Shown: positions 50,862 through 59,991 of the stretch, piece after piece
How the letters are laid out: every line of letters begins with the position of its first letter
Numbering within the stretch: position 1 is the stretch's first letter
Assembly: GCF_900007165.1 (NCBI RefSeq)
Contig: NZ_CYGY02000068.1
Span: 1 to 64,000 of the forward strand
Direction: 5' to 3'
Origin: Paraburkholderia piptadeniae
Lineage (GTDB): Bacteria; Pseudomonadota; Gammaproteobacteria; Burkholderiales; Burkholderiaceae
Length of the DNA stretch: 64,000 nt
The notes under the pieces: generated by a model
The model's database searches: none
What the model was told of the DNA's origin: nothing
Seen by the model: the letters and a program-made list of their open reading frames with translations, nothing else
Program-made: the position numbers and the translations under genes

Positions 50862-50961
50862 CGTAGATCAGGTTGTATCTCCCGAAATCCGGCATCCCGT
50901 CCCAACTGAAATCCCGAAAGACCCTGTAGCCCTGGAGTTTTTGAATTCTTGAAATAGTCAC
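50862..50961 (-). pseudogene. 5' fragment of an RloC/AAA-type ATPase
   Basis: From GTG 50961, with GAGGGG just upstream, the frame reads VTISRIQKLQGYRVFRDFSW then DGMPDFGRYNLIY and breaks off exactly where related proteins continue with a Walker A motif (GWNGSGKTT). That N-terminus belongs to AAA ATPases of the RloC / anticodon-nuclease type. After position 50862 the frame continues into unrelated sequence. It is the start of a defence gene whose remainder was deleted. Confidence 0.6.
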
Positions 50962-51423
50962 GTTGGCCCCTCTCACCCAGCAATTTGCAGCCCCTGCCTC
51001 TTCACTACCGCCGATCCGCTGCGGATCGTCATTATCGGCGATTGCCTGCGGCATCGTACAGCGTCGCCTCCACGGCTCCGCCTGACCCGCACGCTCGAGT
51101 CGACAGAGAGGTGAGCCTTTCCGGGAGCCGGCGACTGCCTGCGTCCGACAGGATACGATTAGCGGCTGAAAGCGTCGCGAAATTCGCGGCCGCCGTCGAC
51201 AATGCAAAGCGCAAAGTCGTACGCCTTAACCCGGCCGTGCAACCGGAACTCGCGCGCCAGGCTGGGAGTATGCGCCGCGTGCTTTCGCGCGCATCTGGCA
51301 ACGGGAAAACGCGCCTGCTGCGAGGACGGTGAGTCTCGGGACCGCCCTGTCGTCACGCACTCGTCCAGTGGCGTCGCCTCTCGTTAACTTCGGTAAACGG
51401 ACTGACCTTTTTCCGTCATCGTC

Positions 51424-51449
51424 ATGATAAGGGTAACCCCTTATACTGA
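51424..51449 (+). promoter_or_regulatory. Conserved promoter/operator box of DUF4148 gene, copy 2
   Basis: CATGATAAGGGTAACCCCTT followed by ATACTG lies 32 bp before the second DUF4148 ATG. Its core ATAAGGG-TAAC-CCCTTAT is a perfect 7-4-7 palindrome overlapping a TATACT -10-like hexamer. It matches the box at 33024-33049 at all but one of 26 positions, while the flanking DNA differs. Confidence 0.7.
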
Positions 51450-51480
51450 AATCGATCGAACTCGTTGAACAGGTCTGCAA

Positions 51481-51738
51481 ATGAGGCACTTTACGTTCGC
51501 CGTGATAATCACCGCCCTCTCTTCTCCCGCATTTTCACAGGTCCAATCCGATCGGCCGCTCACCCATGCGGAGGTACTCGATCAGATCATCACGCTTGAG
51601 AAAGCCGGATACCAGCCGCAAGACAAGACGGACTATCCGAGCGACCTCCAGCGCGCGAAGTCGATCGTTGCGCACCAGGACCATTCCGCTGGCGAAAATG
51701 TCAGGGATACGGAAGGCCCGACGCAAGCCCGCAAGTGA
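51481..51738 (+). CDS. Exported DUF4148 protein, copy 2
   Basis: An 85-residue secreted protein: signal peptide RHFTFAVIITALSSPAFS, then LTHAEVLDQIITLEKAGYQPQ and DYPSDLQRAKSIVAHQD, the DUF4148 core. It is a paralogue of the protein at 33082, sharing KAGYxPQDKTDYPS. The function is unknown. An almost identical promoter box precedes both genes, so they probably answer to the same signal. Confidence 0.85.
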   Translation: MRHFTFAVIITALSSPAFSQVQSDRPLTHAEVLDQIITLEKAGYQPQDKTDYPSDLQRAKSIVAHQDHSAGENVRDTEGPTQARK

Positions 51739-51890
51739 ACGGATCCGACACGCGACGACATGTACCGCCGCGTGCGACGCGCGGGTGCGTATTACCTGTG
51801 CACCGACGGGATAACGAACTTTCTGTGCGCCTGGAAATGTGGCGCGATGTCCGCGCCATCCGGCGGCAGCTTCGGTCCGTCAGAAAACGT

Positions 51891-52568
51891 TCACCCTTTG
51901 AGTGCACGTTCGAACTGCTGCCTCACCCACGCGCGATCGAGACGACCGCCCTCGGCGAGCGTGCGCAGTGACGCGGCCTCCCTCGCGGCCTGTATCCGGG
52001 CACCTTCGATGACCGCTTCAACGTCCTGGGGCGAAATGGTCAGCACACCATCTGCGTCTCCCACGACAATGTCTCCGGGATGCACGACCGCTCCACCGAC
52101 CGTGACCGGAACGTTGATTTCGCCAGGCCCGTTTTTATAGGGGCCGCGATGCGTGACGCCTCGCGCGAACACGGGAAAGTCGCGCTCGCGGATCTCGCCG
52201 ACGTCACGGATTGCGCCATCGATCACAAGCCCTTGCACGCCAAGACTTGCCGCATAGCTTGACATGACGTCACCCATCAGCGCCTGGGTGATGTCACCGC
52301 CGCCATCAATCACGAGCACGTCGCCAGGCCGGCAGAAATCGTCCAGCGCACGGTGAATTGCGAGGTTGTCGCCCGCGCGGGTGCGCACGGTAACGGCGGT
52401 GCCGGCCATCATCCCGGGCTGGTGGTGGTACGGATGCAAGCCCACGATGCCGCTGAAGCGTGCCATGTTGTCGCTCAACAGCGCGACCGCGAGCTGACGC
52501 AACGCCTCGAGCGTCGCAACACTGGCCTGGGTTGCAGATTCGAATTCTCTCCATCCGATTGGACTCAT
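51891..52568 (-). CDS. RraA-family aldolase/decarboxylase (HMG aldolase-like)
   Basis: A 225-residue RraA-fold protein. The family's binding loop is seen in DVLVIDGGGDITQALMGDVMSSYAA and GVQGLVIDGAIRDVGEI, where the Arg-Asp pair binds substrate and metal in 4-hydroxy-4-methyl-2-oxoglutarate / 4-carboxy-4-hydroxy-2-oxoadipate aldolases. These cleave late intermediates of ring breakdown to pyruvate and oxaloacetate. AAGGAG before ATG 52568 sets the start. It is the last gene of the minus-strand catabolic train, 180 bp after the porin. Confidence 0.85.
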   Translation of the reverse strand: MSPIGWREFESATQASVATLEALRQLAVALLSDNMARFSGIVGLHPYHHQPGMMAGTAVTVRTRAGDNLAIHRALDDFCRPGDVLVIDGGGDITQALMGDVMSSYAASLGVQGLVIDGAIRDVGEIRERDFPVFARGVTHRGPYKNGPGEINVPVTVGGAVVHPGDIVVGDADGVLTISPQDVEAVIEGARIQAAREAASLRTLAEGGRLDRAWVRQQFERALKG

Positions 52569-52748
52569 GTCGTCGCTCCTTCGAAAGCGAAGCATTTCAG
52601 GTTGCAGGACAGGCCTCATGGACCGCGATGTGCTCATTTGCTGGTGTACGCATCAGGGCCGACGCCGCCGCCGGGCCGGTCAGTCCCATCGATATAACGC
52701 CAGCTGGCGATGCAGGGAACCTTCGTTCGCTGCATCGCCCCCTGAAAA

Positions 52749-53891
52749 TCAGAACTTGTGCAACATCGCAATGCGCGCGTCGAGCTGGTTGTTCGAAGTC
52801 GACGGCGCAAAGTGACCGCCGATAACAGGATTGACTCCGCTCGATGCCCGCAGATAGTCGAAACCGCCGTAAACAAAGGTGGTTTTGGAGAGGTTGTAGG
52901 TCAGGCCGGCCGCAAACTGGTTCCAGTGCTGGTGCTCAAACGTCGTGTACTGGTAACCGACCACGCCTTGCAATGCAGGTGTCAGGTTGTAGATTGTCCC
53001 CACCTCACCGGTACGCAGGTTCGACGACACACCATTGTGCTTGAGCGTTGTCTGCGTCACGTTGGCCATGATTCTCGCCTTACCCAGCTCATAGACGCCG
53101 CCGAGCACGAGCGCGCCCGAGTAGTCGAGACGAAAGTTGCCGCTCGAGTACGGGTCGGTGACAACGCCCGTTACGGGGTTGACCGTCGCCACCGGCACGC
53201 CAAGGAAATTCTTTACGCCAAGTTTCGCGTAGGGATCCGTGGTCGGACCGTTAAGGCGCGTATACGCGAGACCGATCGTCAGCGGTTTGTTCGAGTAGCG
53301 AATACCGGCACTCCATCCACTGCCATCATAGAAGTTACCCGTCACGTTGCTGAACGAGTACATGCCGCCGAACGTGATGCCATAAAAGGTCGGGCTGACG
53401 TACTTGACGGCGTTGGGCAACCGGTCTGTGCCCATCCGGTCGTAATCACCCTGATGGGAGCCATAACCGGTGACATCACCGCTCACGTTGTACATCGCGA
53501 CGAAGTCGTTGATGAAGTCGTACTGCAATCCCATCGTCACAGCACCCAGACGACTGTCACTCAGACCGACGTATGCGCGCCGGCTGAAAGCCGCGCCACC
53601 GCCCAGCGCCTTGCCCGTACCGAGGGTAAATCCGCTTTCGAGGTTGAAGACAGCTTTCAGCCCGCCGCCCAGATCCTCCGACCCGATCATGCCCCAACGA
53701 TTGCCCGTGTAGACGCCATCGGCAAACGAATACTGATGCTGGCCACCCGTATTGTTGACATAGCTTATGCCCGCGTCCAGAAGGCCATACAGTGTCACCG
53801 AACTTTGTGCCCGCGCAGACGTATAGGTGAGTACACTTGCTGCGATAATTAGTTGTACTGATGTACTTGCATAAATTAATCTTTTTTCCAC
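52749..53891 (-). CDS. Outer-membrane porin (Burkholderiales type)
   Basis: A 380-residue general porin, a 16-strand trimeric barrel. The signal peptide ends in TYTSARA, and the mature protein begins QSSVTLYGLLDAGISYVNN, the hallmark start of betaproteobacterial porins; NRWGMIGSEDLGGGLKAVFNLESGF and the final phenylalanine (LHKF) needed for outer-membrane assembly are present. GTG 53891, with GGAGGAG just upstream, is preferred; ATG 53903 adds four residues. Its place in the catabolic train suggests it lets the pathway substrate in. Confidence 0.92.
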   Translation of the reverse strand: MEKRLIYASTSVQLIIAASVLTYTSARAQSSVTLYGLLDAGISYVNNTGGQHQYSFADGVYTGNRWGMIGSEDLGGGLKAVFNLESGFTLGTGKALGGGAAFSRRAYVGLSDSRLGAVTMGLQYDFINDFVAMYNVSGDVTGYGSHQGDYDRMGTDRLPNAVKYVSPTFYGITFGGMYSFSNVTGNFYDGSGWSAGIRYSNKPLTIGLAYTRLNGPTTDPYAKLGVKNFLGVPVATVNPVTGVVTDPYSSGNFRLDYSGALVLGGVYELGKARIMANVTQTTLKHNGVSSNLRTGEVGTIYNLTPALQGVVGYQYTTFEHQHWNQFAAGLTYNLSKTTFVYGGFDYLRASSGVNPVIGGHFAPSTSNNQLDARIAMLHKF

Positions 53892-53993
53892 CGTCTCCTC
53901 CATCTTCTTTGAATCAATATTTAAAACGGGCAGTCAAGCGATAGTCATCGCTTCGCCCGGTGGGGACCGTCTTTTTTTAAGCTACACACTGCA

Positions 53994-55238
53994 TCAACTG
54001 CTCGCCAGAGCAGCGATTTCCTGCAACTTCCGCCGGGGATCCCGAAGCGCCTCTAGGTCGACCTTTTCGCGTCTTGCGATCATCTGGCGCAGAAAGCGCA
54101 TATCACGTCCGTTGTTGATCGCGATTGCTCCGACGGGCACGTCGTCGGCGACGAAAACATGCACGTAACCCGGCGAATAGGGGTTACCGCGGGCGACCAC
54201 GCTGTCCCACTGAATCGGGGAACCCGCGAGTTGTATGTTGAGATCGTATTGGTCCGTCCAGAACCAGGGGACTTCAGAGTAGGGTTCCGTGCCCCCCATC
54301 ATTGCGCGGGCAACGGCGACGGGCTGGTTCTGTGCGTTTTGCCAGCTTTCGAGGCGCACGTGCCGACCTAGAAAGGGACTAAAGTGCCGGCTCACATCGC
54401 CCACGGCGAATATCCGGTCATCGCTGCTGCGCCCCCACTGGTCCACGACGATTCCATCGTCCACAGCAAGGTTCGCTCTTGCGGCCAGCTCGGTGTTTGG
54501 CACAGCGCCCACGCCGATTACGGCGATGTCTGCGGTCGTGGTGACACCGTCATCGGTATAGAGTCGAACACCCGATGCGTCACTGTCGATCGAACTGACC
54601 ATCACGCCGGTCCGTACCTCGACCCCTTCGTTCCGGTGGAGGTCCGCAAAAAAATAACCTATGTCGCTCGACACCATTCTTGCGAGAGGGTGCAGGGCCG
54701 CTTCGATCACAATCACTTCCATGCCGTGCCGGCGCGCGGTGGCGGCAATTTCCAGGCCGATGAACCCCGCGCCCACTACCGCGAGACGGCCGCCGGCTAC
54801 CAGTCTGCTTCTGACCGCGAGCGCATCATCGATCCCGCGCAACGTGAAAATATTCGGACCATCAACACCCGGCACGTTGAGACGACGGGCACGCGCCCCG
54901 GTCGCCATGACCATCAGGTCATAGGGCAGCGCGTCGCCGTTCGCCAGATGGACCATCTGCTGCTGGCGGTCAAGCTCGACCGCGACGCTCCCCGTGCGCA
55001 ATGCGATGGATGAACTGGCGTACCATTCGCGCGGGTGAAGATAGGTAGACTCAACGGTGCTCTCTCCGCCCAGCATTTCTTTGGACAGCGGCGGCCGTTC
55101 GTACGGCGGGTGACTCTCACCCCCGACGAGGGAAAGCGGGCCGACGTGCCCAGCCTCGCGCAGTGCTTCGGCCATCTTGCCGCCAGCATGACCGGCGCCG
55201 ACGATGACGATGCGTGCGTCGTTAGTCCGCTCTTTCAT
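53994..55238 (-). CDS. FAD-dependent ferredoxin reductase
   Basis: A 414-residue reductase of the oxygenase-coupled NADH:ferredoxin type. It has the FAD fold IVIVGAGHAGGKMAEALREAG, the conserved PYERPPLSKEMLGG segment, ATGARARRLNVPG, the NAD fold LAVVGAGFIGLEIAATARRHG, and the second FAD motif RIFAVGDVSRHFS. The C-terminal domain ends this class. It would pass electrons from NADH to the Rieske ferredoxin encoded at 57404. ATG 55238 follows GGGAGA. Confidence 0.9.
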   Translation of the reverse strand: MKERTNDARIVIVGAGHAGGKMAEALREAGHVGPLSLVGGESHPPYERPPLSKEMLGGESTVESTYLHPREWYASSSIALRTGSVAVELDRQQQMVHLANGDALPYDLMVMATGARARRLNVPGVDGPNIFTLRGIDDALAVRSRLVAGGRLAVVGAGFIGLEIAATARRHGMEVIVIEAALHPLARMVSSDIGYFFADLHRNEGVEVRTGVMVSSIDSDASGVRLYTDDGVTTTADIAVIGVGAVPNTELAARANLAVDDGIVVDQWGRSSDDRIFAVGDVSRHFSPFLGRHVRLESWQNAQNQPVAVARAMMGGTEPYSEVPWFWTDQYDLNIQLAGSPIQWDSVVARGNPYSPGYVHVFVADDVPVGAIAINNGRDMRFLRQMIARREKVDLEALRDPRRKLQEIAALASS

Positions 55239-55292
55239 GATTGAAGATCTCCCGTTCCTGGCCGCTATGAGCGAAATAGAATTTCAGACTGA

Positions 55293-56354
55293 CTAGTTTG
55301 CCGCGACGTTGGGTTTGCTCGCGGGATGGTATGGACCCAGCTTCTTGGCGGCTTCGTTGGCAAATGAATCGTCGACGACGTCCTCGACCTTGATGTCGCC
55401 ATGCACGAGGCCCTGTTGCTTGAAAAATGCGAGGTCGTTGCGCAGCGCCGTCATATGTACGTGCCCATCGGGATCGGCGGCGTTGGGCGTGATGGCCCGA
55501 TAGACGGCCGGATCCTTGATCTTGGTGTATCGCGTCAGGATAGAAATTACGTCGTCGGCCGTGGGGCCCGCCAGCTTGCCGTTCGATAACGCGTCGTTGT
55601 AGTAGCGAAGCGCTCGAACATAGGCGTTCATGAGTTTCTGTGCCTGCTCGCGATGGTCGTTGATGAAATTCTGGGAGTACAGCACCACGGCAGTCTGCTG
55701 CCCGGGATAGATCGCCTTGTCGCTCGCCCGCACAGCGACACCCTTCTGTACTGCGAGCGTCACGGTCGGCTCGTTCGTGATGCTCGCGTCGATCTTCTGA
55801 TTCTGGAGCGCAACGAAATGCTCGGGGAAGCCCAGATAGATCAGATTGACGTCACTGATCTTCAGCCCGCCTTTTTTCAGTGCCTCATTGAGCGCGGACT
55901 CGGAGCCCGATCCTTTTGCGGCCACCGCTATGCGCATGCCCTTCAGGTCGGCGAACGACTTGTAGCGCCCGCTGTCCACCAGGTCTTTTCTCACCAGCAA
56001 CGTGGAATAGTCATATCCCTCGGCAATGGACCCTTTGTCGGCGACGATCTTCATATTGATGTCGCGCAGGCTGGCGTTGTAAAGACCGGCGGACACCGTC
56101 CCGCCGCCAACCTGCAGCTGGCCGCTGGCGAGTGGCGCGATCATCCCGGCTGCAGATCCAAACGGAATCAGATTGACCTTGAGACCTTCGGCCGCAAAGT
56201 ATCCCTTGGCATCGGCGATGAAGAACCCTGCGTCCGAACTTGTATTGGCGATACCGATACTGATAACGGGAAGATCGTCAGCACGCGCGTTGGCGCCGAA
56301 CATCAGCAAGGTGGTGAGAGCAACCAGAAAGTAACGCCATAGTTTTGTGTACAT
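55293..56354 (-). CDS. ABC transporter substrate-binding protein (SsuA/NMT1-like)
   Basis: A 353-residue periplasmic binding protein with signal peptide MYTKLWRYFLVALTTLLMFGANARA. The mature part shows ISIGIANTSSDAGFFIADAKGYFAAEGL, PFGSAAGMIAPLASGQLQVGGGTVSAG, and IAVAAKGSGSESALNEALKKGGL, typical of the nitrate/sulfonate/taurine family. AGGAGT before ATG 56354 supports the start. It is separated from its likely permease and ATPase (59992-61652) by five genes, but shares their strand and type. Confidence 0.88.
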   Translation of the reverse strand: MYTKLWRYFLVALTTLLMFGANARADDLPVISIGIANTSSDAGFFIADAKGYFAAEGLKVNLIPFGSAAGMIAPLASGQLQVGGGTVSAGLYNASLRDINMKIVADKGSIAEGYDYSTLLVRKDLVDSGRYKSFADLKGMRIAVAAKGSGSESALNEALKKGGLKISDVNLIYLGFPEHFVALQNQKIDASITNEPTVTLAVQKGVAVRASDKAIYPGQQTAVVLYSQNFINDHREQAQKLMNAYVRALRYYNDALSNGKLAGPTADDVISILTRYTKIKDPAVYRAITPNAADPDGHVHMTALRNDLAFFKQQGLVHGDIKVEDVVDDSFANEAAKKLGPYHPASKPNVAAN

Positions 56355-56450
56355 TTTGAGACTCCTGTTATGGGGACTTCGTGTCACACAATCAAAGTTC
56401 TGCGCATCGGACCGATCTACCAGGCGTTTGTACGGTGCGCCTTCATACAT

Positions 56451-57416
56451 TCAGATCACGGGAGTAAGCACCGGTCTTCCGGCAAACCATGCGCGCAGAT
56501 TGTTCACTACAAGTTCTCCCATCGCGGCGCGTGTCTCCAGGGTTGCGCTGGCGATGTGCGGGAGGAGCACAACGTTTTCGAGTGCGCACAGTTCTTCCGG
56601 TATGTGCGGCTCGTTCGCATAGACGTCGAGCCCGGCAGCGCCGAGCGTGCCGTTGACCAGCGCAGCAACCAGTGCCGGCTCGTCGACGATGGATCCCCGG
56701 CCAACGTTTATCAGCGCCCCGTTCGGCCCCAGGTCAGCAAGCACAGCCCCATCGATCATCCGGTCGGTTTGGGGTCCACCAGGCGCTGTGATAACCAGAT
56801 AGTCAACGTCACGCGCCAGCGCACGCAGATTGTCGTAGTACCGGTAGCCGACATCCGGTTTGCGTCGCGGTCCGTAATAGCTGACCCGCATATCGAATGC
56901 CGCGGCGCGACGTGCGAACGCGAGACCGATGCGCCCGAGCCCGACCACGCCGACGTGTGAGCCACTGACGCTGCGCACCGGAGGCAAGACGCGACGGGAC
57001 CATTCCCCGGTACGCACGAAACGATCAGCGACGACTATCTGGCGCGCGACAGACAACACTAATGCCATAGCCAGGTCTGCCACTGCCTCGGTCAGCACGT
57101 CAGGCGTATGCGTGACCTGTATGCCGCGTTTACGTGCTGCCTCGAGATCGATGTGATCCACACCGACCGTCATGGTCGCGATGATCTTCACGTTGGGTAG
57201 CGCCGCCATCAGTGCCGCATCCACGGGACCATTTGCAAAAGTCACTAACGCCTGCGCCTCGTCAGCCCAGCGCACAAGTGCGGCGTCTCGATCGGTCTCT
57301 TCCCACAGTCGATGTACCGTGAATTCCGTCTCCAGCACATCCATGGCTGTCGGGAAGATCGGCACCACCAGCACCACGGCCGGCCTGCCAGTTTCGGGCT
57401 GCGTCAGTTTTCGCAC
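56451..57416 (-). CDS. D-2-hydroxyacid dehydrogenase (glyoxylate/hydroxypyruvate reductase-like)
   Basis: A 321-residue NAD(P)-dependent 2-hydroxyacid dehydrogenase. The Rossmann motif is VGVVGLGRIGLAFARRAAAF; catalytic Arg is in NVGRGSIVDEPALVAAL, Glu in DVYANEPHIPEEL and His in LLPHIASATLETR. GTG 57416 is the start; it lies 13 bases inside the end of the Rieske ferredoxin gene, so the two are coupled. It may reduce a 2-oxo acid released by the pathway; the substrate is unknown. Confidence 0.87.
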   Translation of the reverse strand: MRKLTQPETGRPAVVLVVPIFPTAMDVLETEFTVHRLWEETDRDAALVRWADEAQALVTFANGPVDAALMAALPNVKIIATMTVGVDHIDLEAARKRGIQVTHTPDVLTEAVADLAMALVLSVARQIVVADRFVRTGEWSRRVLPPVRSVSGSHVGVVGLGRIGLAFARRAAAFDMRVSYYGPRRKPDVGYRYYDNLRALARDVDYLVITAPGGPQTDRMIDGAVLADLGPNGALINVGRGSIVDEPALVAALVNGTLGAAGLDVYANEPHIPEELCALENVVLLPHIASATLETRAAMGELVVNNLRAWFAGRPVLTPVI

Positions 57417-57745
57417 AGCCGCTCCTCGCACGGATCGACGGTCACCATTCCGTCGATGATGCGCACGGGCCAGGTGCGGACGGGCTCCGTGCATGGCGCC
57501 GAGACTGCGCACCCGGTACGGATGTCAAAGCGCCCCTGGTGAAACGGGCACTCAATTTCACAACCCTCGACGTAGCCTTCTGACAGTGACCCGGGGCCAT
57601 GCGAACAGCGGTCATCAATAACGAAGTACTCCCCGCTGACCTTGAAGATCGCATAGACGTTTGAACCGGCTTCGCGACGGACCGGTTCGTCCTCGGTCAC
57701 GTCGGCTGCGGCACATAGCGCCAGTCGATCGGTTTGCGTCACCAT
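57404..57745 (-). CDS. Rieske-type [2Fe-2S] ferredoxin
   Basis: A 113-residue Rieske ferredoxin. The cluster ligands are in CSHGPGSLSEG (C-x-H) and CPFHQGRFD (C-x2-H). Standalone proteins of this size carry electrons from the FAD reductase to the terminal oxygenase. ATG 57745 follows GAGGGG. It overlaps the start of the hydroxyacid dehydrogenase gene by 13 bases. Confidence 0.9.
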   Translation of the reverse strand: MVTQTDRLALCAAADVTEDEPVRREAGSNVYAIFKVSGEYFVIDDRCSHGPGSLSEGYVEGCEIECPFHQGRFDIRTGCAVSAPCTEPVRTWPVRIIDGMVTVDPCEERLCEN

Positions 57746-57816
57746 CGTAGATCCCCTCACGTTATTGCCTGCGCCTCATTCGGGCGCCGGCAGTATCAAA
57801 CTCAAACTGACTCTGG

Positions 57817-59238
57817 TTATTCCGGCCTGGCTGCCAGACCATGTCCGCTCAACGCCGCTCCCGCATCGCCCGCGAGACGTCGGAAAGGCATCGTTCCCAG
57901 CAGAACAACCAGCGCGGCCGCACCGAGTGCAACGCGAATCTCGAACTGGCCAGCCGCATGCGCGCCTCCTGCGGTTGAAAACAGGCGCAGCAACAAGGCA
58001 CTGAAGGCGACACCTGCCCCACTGGCAAGTGGCTGCACCATGCTCGCGAAACTGGTTGCGGCGCTCGCCAGAGGCGGAGGCACGTCTGCGTACACAACCG
58101 TATTGAGAGAGGCAAATTGCAGCGAGCGCACGACTCCTCCCACTAGCAACACGGCCGCCATCACGACCCAGGGCGTCGATGCCTCAAGCAATACGCACAG
58201 GAAAATCGAAATCGCACTCAGGCATCCGTTGACAAGAAGAACATGACGGAATCCAAACCGGCGCAGGATCGGTGGTGACATTGCCTTCATCAGGAAGGCA
58301 CCCATTGCAGAAAAGAACATCAGGATGCCCGCATTGAAAGCGTTCATGCCGAAGCCGATCTGCAGCAGCAACGGCAGCAGGAAGCCCATCGCCGCCGCCG
58401 ACATCCGGAACGAGGCCCCGCCGGCGATCGCCGTCGCGAAGGTTGAAACGCGCAACAGTGAAAGTTCAAGCAGCGGCTCACCGCACCGGCGCAAATGACG
58501 GACTGCGAGCACTCCCGATACCAGCGCAATCGAGAAGATCGTCATACACGTGAGTGTCGAGCCACCAACTGTTACCTTGTCCAGGCCGAGCACCAGACAA
58601 CCCAGCGCGATGGCAACCAGCAACGCACCCCACCAGTCGAAGCTGCGCCGACTGTCACTGCGCACGTTGTCGATGAGGATGCTCACAAGCACCACGCCGA
58701 TAAGGCCGACCGGAATGTTCACGTAAAAGATCCAGCGCCACGACAGGTAGTTCGCGAGAAATCCTCCGACGGGCGGACCCAGGACCTGTCCGATGACCCC
58801 CGGGACGGTCACGATTGACATCGCCCGCACGAACTCCTTCTTGTCGACGCTGCGCAGGACAATCAGACGTCCTACGGGTACCATCATCGCGCCCCCGATG
58901 CCCTGGAGCACACGCGCTGCGACGAACGCGTCGAGACGCGTTGCCGTCGCACACCATGCCGACGCCAGCATGAATACAACGATCGCCAGACGGAAGACGG
59001 AGCGGTTGCCATAGCGATCGGCTGCCCAGCCACTCATGGGAATGCACACTGCAACTGCAAGCATGTATGCGGTAATGCCAACACTCGCATTCACGGCGGA
59101 TGCATGAAGTGATACCGCCATCGCTGGCAACGCCGTGGTAATGACGGTGCCGTCGAAGTTTTCCATGAAATACGCGCACGCCACGACGAGCGGCACAATC
59201 ATGCGCGTCTTGGGTGAGGTAGGCATTGACCGAATCAT
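57817..59238 (-). CDS. DHA2-family MFS transporter
   Basis: A 473-residue, 14-helix MFS protein. ENFDGTVITTALPAMAVSL in helix 1, ADRYGNRSVFRLA in loop 2-3, VLQGIGGAMMVPVGRLIVLRSV, and VLGPPVGGFLANYLSWRWIFYVNIPVG mark the DHA2 exporters. It resembles the exporter at 21643 in layout. In this setting it may expel a toxic intermediate or substrate; uptake is handled by the ABC system. ATG 59238 or 59226 is the start; neither has a good ribosome site. Confidence 0.87.
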   Translation of the reverse strand: MIRSMPTSPKTRMIVPLVVACAYFMENFDGTVITTALPAMAVSLHASAVNASVGITAYMLAVAVCIPMSGWAADRYGNRSVFRLAIVVFMLASAWCATATRLDAFVAARVLQGIGGAMMVPVGRLIVLRSVDKKEFVRAMSIVTVPGVIGQVLGPPVGGFLANYLSWRWIFYVNIPVGLIGVVLVSILIDNVRSDSRRSFDWWGALLVAIALGCLVLGLDKVTVGGSTLTCMTIFSIALVSGVLAVRHLRRCGEPLLELSLLRVSTFATAIAGGASFRMSAAAMGFLLPLLLQIGFGMNAFNAGILMFFSAMGAFLMKAMSPPILRRFGFRHVLLVNGCLSAISIFLCVLLEASTPWVVMAAVLLVGGVVRSLQFASLNTVVYADVPPPLASAATSFASMVQPLASGAGVAFSALLLRLFSTAGGAHAAGQFEIRVALGAAALVVLLGTMPFRRLAGDAGAALSGHGLAARPE

Positions 59239-59271
59239 GGTGGCTGGGAACCGGATCGCTAGGTAAGTCGC

Positions 59272-59955
59272 TTACTCGATGTTGATGCGCAGTTCGGGTA
59301 GACCGTCAACGTGCCCGACCAGCTCATCGCCCTTCACTACTGCGCCAACGCCGTCCGGCGTACCCGTGAAGATCAGGTCGCCTGCGGCCAGTTCGACATA
59401 GGCCGACAGGAAAGAAATCGTCTCGGCGATGTCCCAGATTAGGTCCGAGAGATCGCCCTTCTGACGCACGTTGCCATTGACCTTCAGCCAGATCGCACCG
59501 CTGTCGAAATGGCCGGATTTCTCAGCGGGAACGATCGCGGAGATGGGCGCGGATTCATCGAACCCTTTGGAGAGATCCCACGGCCGGCCCATCTTTTTGG
59601 CCTCACTCTGCAAATCGCGGCGTGTCATATCCAGCCCGACGGCGTAGCCGAACACGCAGTCGAGCGCCCGCTCGACCGGAATGTCGGTACCGCCCGACTT
59701 CAGTGCCACGACGAGTTCGATCTCGTGGTGGTACTCCGCCGTCTTCGACGGATATTTGACAGCCGTACCTGAAGGCACAACCGCATCGCCCGGCTTCATG
59801 AAGAAGAAGGGCGGCTCGCGGGTCGGATCGTGTCCCATTTCGCGCGCGTGAGCTGCATAGTTACGTCCCACGCAATAAATGCGACGTACGGGAAACGGAT
59901 CGCCGCCCTGTACTTCTACGGTCGCGACCTCCGGAACTGCAATTGCATAGCTCAT
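59272..59955 (-). CDS. Fumarylacetoacetate-hydrolase-family enzyme (fumarylpyruvate hydrolase-like)
   Basis: A 227-residue single-domain FAH enzyme. It shows YCVGRNYAAHAREMG, PPFFFMKPGDAVVPSG, YHHEIELVVALKSGG (metal-binding ExE), DMTRRDLQSEAKKMGRPWDLSKGFD in pieces, and FTGTPDGVGAV. The length and DLSKGFD segment are closest to fumarylpyruvate/maleylpyruvate hydrolases of the gentisate route and to oxaloacetate-decarboxylase-like members. A perfect AGGAGGT precedes ATG 59955. It would act on a ring-cleavage product here. Confidence 0.88.
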   Translation of the reverse strand: MSYAIAVPEVATVEVQGGDPFPVRRIYCVGRNYAAHAREMGHDPTREPPFFFMKPGDAVVPSGTAVKYPSKTAEYHHEIELVVALKSGGTDIPVERALDCVFGYAVGLDMTRRDLQSEAKKMGRPWDLSKGFDESAPISAIVPAEKSGHFDSGAIWLKVNGNVRQKGDLSDLIWDIAETISFLSAYVELAAGDLIFTGTPDGVGAVVKGDELVGHVDGLPELRINIE

Positions 59956-59991
59956 GTGTTACCTCCTTGATAGTTTCTTGACCTGCTGACG

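Larger units (their letters stand above)
50366..51480. other. Degenerate 1.1-kb region at the island's right side
   Basis: No intact gene is supported. Competing frames on both strands (50519-50866 plus strand, 50653-51207 minus strand) are probably shadows, except for the 33-codon ATPase start described separately. Base composition returns to that of the core by 51.5 kb. Confidence 0.45.

Noticed and set aside
50519..50866. A 115-codon plus-strand frame right of the EACC1-like gene
   Set aside because: No start signal or recognisable motif; its end runs antisense to the ATPase fragment. It could be a fragment of something, but nothing supports it.
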